Shown here: positions 8,667 through 10,803 of the stretch, in pieces
How positions within the stretch are numbered: position 1 is the stretch's first letter
Layout of the letters: each line of letters opens with the position of its first letter
Assembly: GCA_029879665.1 (NCBI GenBank)
Contig: JAOUPW010000026.1
Location: 1 to 10,803 of the forward strand
Length of the DNA stretch: 10,803 bases
From: Rhodospirillales bacterium
Lineage (GTDB): Bacteria > Pseudomonadota > Alphaproteobacteria > Rhodospirillales > JAOUPW01
Direction of reading: 5' to 3'
The notes under the pieces: model-generated
The model's input: the letters and a program-made list of their open reading frames with translations, nothing else
Told to the model about the DNA's origin: nothing
Database searches by the model: none
Position numbers and translations under genes: made by a program

Positions 8667-9767
8667 GTGAGTTGGCCGGCCACCTATTACGACGGGAAAA
8701 CCTCCGAAGCCCACCAGGTTTCAATCCGCATTCTGGGCGAACAACTCATCGTTACCGGCGCCAATGGCTCGACTCTCACCCATTGGCCGGCGGCGGACGT
8801 GCAATTGACCGACAAGCCCGGCGGCGGCGGGCCGCCCCGGTTGTGTTGCGGCCACGGCCGGGACGACCGGCTGATCCTGGCCGACGAAGCGGACCTCGAA
8901 TGGATCGAGCCCCATTGCCCTAACCTGCACCGCACCACCCCCGGCTGGAACGTTTACTGGAAACCGGTCGTGTTGTGGGGCGGCGGGGCCGTGGTTTCGG
9001 TCTTTCTGCTGGTCAAGGTCCTGATCCCGGTTCTGTCCGACGATATCGCCCGGGCCATTCCCGACGGACTTTACCATCGGATCGGTGAAAACGTTTCCGC
9101 ACAGGTGATCAAGCTATTGCAATTGACCGGACTGGCGGACAAAACCAACCCGGTCTGCGTCTACGGGGCGGGCACGGTGGTTCTGGATTCCCTGGCCGCC
9201 CGCCTGGCGCAAGGACTAGACGTGGGTGTGCCGGTGGACGTCACGATCGTAAATAGCAAGATCGTAAACGCGATGGCTCTGCCCGGCGGACGGATTTTCG
9301 TCTTTCGGGGGCTGATCGATTTCGCCCTGCACGGCAATGAAGTGGCCGGTGTTTTGGCGCACGAAATCGGCCATGTCGCCAAGCGTCATCCCATGCAGCA
9401 AACGGTCAAGCAGGGGACGACTTCGCTATTGATCGGATTGCTGATCGGCGATATTACCGGCGGCACGGCCATCGCCGGCATGGCCAGCACCTTGATCAAC
9501 ACATCCTACAGCCGCGACGCCGAGCGAGAAGCCGACGCGATCGCCGTGGAACTGATGAACCGGGCCGGGTTTTCCGCCCGCCAACTGGGGGATTTTTTCG
9601 AACGCCTGCAAAAAAAACAAGGCGGCAAGTACGAAAAATCCATGGCGCTGGTTTCGACCCACCCCTTGACGGCGGAACGCATCGATGCCGTCCGCCGGGA
9701 TGCCGCCCGTGACGCGCCGGCGATGAGCGAGGAAGACTGGCGGTCGGTCAAGCAGCTATGCAAATAG
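8667..9767 (+). CDS. Membrane-anchored M48-family zinc metallopeptidase
   Basis: This 366-residue protein consists of a soluble N-terminal domain (1-95, opening YYDGKTSEAHQVSIRI), one membrane helix (about 101-122) and an M48 catalytic domain. The zinc site is HEIGH (232-236), with Glu286 as the third ligand and Asp290 as the supporting residue in SRDAEREADA (282-291). The conserved STHPLTAERI (330-339) is also present. BepA and LoiP of this family act in outer-membrane quality control, but they are lipoprotein or secreted forms without this N-terminal domain. With the N terminus inside, the active site would face the periplasm; this topology is inferred. The start is GTG at 8667, three bases after the DUF898 stop, with only a weak GGGG upstream, so translation probably depends on coupling. 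It ends 16 bp from the convergent LpxR-like gene. The substrate is unknown. Confidence 0.93.
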   Translation: MSWPATYYDGKTSEAHQVSIRILGEQLIVTGANGSTLTHWPAADVQLTDKPGGGGPPRLCCGHGRDDRLILADEADLEWIEPHCPNLHRTTPGWNVYWKPVVLWGGGAVVSVFLLVKVLIPVLSDDIARAIPDGLYHRIGENVSAQVIKLLQLTGLADKTNPVCVYGAGTVVLDSLAARLAQGLDVGVPVDVTIVNSKIVNAMALPGGRIFVFRGLIDFALHGNEVAGVLAHEIGHVAKRHPMQQTVKQGTTSLLIGLLIGDITGGTAIAGMASTLINTSYSRDAEREADAIAVELMNRAGFSARQLGDFFERLQKKQGGKYEKSMALVSTHPLTAERIDAVRRDAARDAPAMSEEDWRSVKQLCK

Positions 9768-9783
9768 CGTCGACCGTAGAATT

Positions 9784-10779
9784 CTAAAACCGCACCGAAA
9801 CGCTGAAGGATCCGAACTGATCCGGGTTTTCCTGGGAAACGAATTCCTCGGTACGGATGACGTGGGTGTAGGCGAGGCGCACCCGGCCCAGCGTCACGGC
9901 GGCGCCGAACTGCAGGTCGCCGACCCAATGGCGTTTGTCGACGCTGTGGCTGTCGGCGAAGGTATTGCCGTCGAGAAAGATGTTGCGGCCGACGGCGCGG
10001 CCCTCGACCCCGGCGAACAGGTACCAGCCGAACCGGTCGTCGGGAATGAAATAGCCCGATCCCGGCAGGCTCGGACGGATGCGGGGCGGACCGTAATCAT
10101 TGGGCAGGTCATCGCCGAAGCGCATGGTCACGCCGGCGGCGCCGTAGGTGAAGACATTGCCGAGGGCGAAGCCGGCATGGGGGATGAGATCAATGCCCAG
10201 CCCCCGGGGCGTGATTTCATGGCGGTTGCGCCATTTCCGTTCATAGAACAGCACCACCCCCGGTTCGGTCTTGAGCTGATGGCTCCATCCTTCGGGGCGG
10301 GTGGCGCCGATGGCGTCATGCCAGCCCTTTTGGGTGAATTCGGCAAGAGAGGCCGGGCCGATCAGGCCGATGTTCAGTTCCAGATTGTCGAAATGTGAGC
10401 CGGTGTCGGAAATCAGGCCGACGCCGGCGTACAGCCAGCCGGCATACGAGCGGTCGTCGGGTTGGGCGTCGGTGCGGGTGATGTCGTCGGGGGTGAACAT
10501 GTTCTGACCGAGCGAGTAGCTAAGCCGCTTGCGGCCTTCAATCGCGAATACCGGCACGTAGGAAGCGCCGGTGCGCACCCAATCGGGGACGGTGCTTTCC
10601 GCCGAAATCCATGAAAAGCGCATACCGTTGGTGTAATGGCGGTCGGTGCCGGCGCCGAACAGGTCGTTTTCGACTTCCAGGGTGAAGATGCCGCTGGTGT
10701 CTTCCTTCACCTCCGCGCCGGCGAATTGGGGCAGGCCCAACATCAGCACGATGGCGAGTATCGGGGGCCAGCGTGTCAT
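9784..10779 (-). CDS. LpxR-family lipid A deacylase-like outer-membrane protein (DUF2219)
   Basis: This 331-residue protein has a signal peptide (1-22, hydrophobic core ILAIVLMLGL, likely cut after AGA) and a beta-barrel-like body with alternating strands ending in FSVSVRF with a terminal Phe, as expected for outer-membrane proteins. LpxR removes the 3'-acyloxyacyl group of lipid A. The family signature is clear: EVENDLFGAGTDRHYTNGM (35-53) with Asn38-Asp39 and Thr50, then GQNMFTPDDI (91-100) and GWHDAIGATRPEGW (152-165) with His154, matching the catalytic Asn/Asp/Thr/His region of LpxR by pattern. The ATG at 10779-10777 has GAGG about 10 nt upstream. Only 24 bp of upstream sequence are in the window, so its promoter is not visible. 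Activity on lipid A in this organism is inferred from the family, since many DUF2219 proteins are uncharacterised. Confidence 0.9.
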   Translation of the reverse strand: MTRWPPILAIVLMLGLPQFAGAEVKEDTSGIFTLEVENDLFGAGTDRHYTNGMRFSWISAESTVPDWVRTGASYVPVFAIEGRKRLSYSLGQNMFTPDDITRTDAQPDDRSYAGWLYAGVGLISDTGSHFDNLELNIGLIGPASLAEFTQKGWHDAIGATRPEGWSHQLKTEPGVVLFYERKWRNRHEITPRGLGIDLIPHAGFALGNVFTYGAAGVTMRFGDDLPNDYGPPRIRPSLPGSGYFIPDDRFGWYLFAGVEGRAVGRNIFLDGNTFADSHSVDKRHWVGDLQFGAAVTLGRVRLAYTHVIRTEEFVSQENPDQFGSFSVSVRF

Positions 10780-10803
10780 CGGGCCGGAGCCTCAGCGATA
10801 GCG

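Noticed and set aside
9777..9786. TAGAATTCTA palindrome between the convergent M48 and LpxR-like genes
   Set aside because: It is short, has no loop or T-run and overlaps the stop codon of the minus-strand gene, so it is not a convincing bidirectional terminator.
9862..10398. 178-codon plus-strand frame opposite the LpxR-like gene
   Set aside because: It is antisense to a gene with a signal peptide and family signature. Its Ala/Glu/Gly-rich product looks like a shadow frame.

Overview
The window reads as chromosomal DNA of a GC-rich alphaproteobacterium, most likely of the Rhodospirillales type. This rests on codon use, a full-length cobalamin-dependent MetH, an ArsR-methyltransferase fusion leading a metF-metH operon, a DUF898/M48 gene pair and a LpxR-family outer-membrane protein. 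The genus cannot be named from sequence alone. I see no mobile element, tRNA, rRNA or CRISPR array.

Positions 1-534 hold the start of a possible short minus-strand gene that runs off the left edge, followed by an AT-rich non-coding region with several dyads. The clearest is a perfect 13-bp inverted repeat (arms 459-471 and 478-490), 44 bp before the first gene of the main operon. Positions 535-6231 are a tightly coupled three-gene operon. It encodes a SahR-type regulator (ArsR winged helix fused to a SAM-methyltransferase fold), MetF (5,10-methylenetetrahydrofolate reductase) and MetH (B12-dependent methionine synthase). MetF makes the 5-methyl-THF that MetH uses to remethylate homocysteine. 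The regulator is expected to sense S-adenosylhomocysteine, so the operon closes a feedback loop on the SAM cycle, with the palindrome as its probable operator.

Positions 6232-7400 carry three small genes of unknown function: a minus-strand 61-residue protein convergent with metH, a two-helix membrane protein of 86 residues, and a 106-residue protein with a Lys/Arg-rich tail. An intrinsic-terminator-like hairpin (6546-6582) sits just before the membrane protein. The promoter region ahead of position 7401 has an 11-bp-period direct repeat and a dyad.

Positions 7401-9767 are a two-gene operon of a polytopic DUF898 (YjgN-family) membrane protein with repeated internal motifs and a membrane-anchored M48 zinc metallopeptidase. 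Convergent to it, on the minus strand, is a signal-peptide-bearing LpxR-like lipid A deacylase. The right half of the window is therefore concerned with the cell envelope.

Most of the window is conserved housekeeping or known family content. The parts most worth a second look are the SahR operator and leader, the in-frame microrepeats in sahR and metF, the small genes at 6260-6867, and the DUF898/M48 pair with its repeat-bearing promoter.
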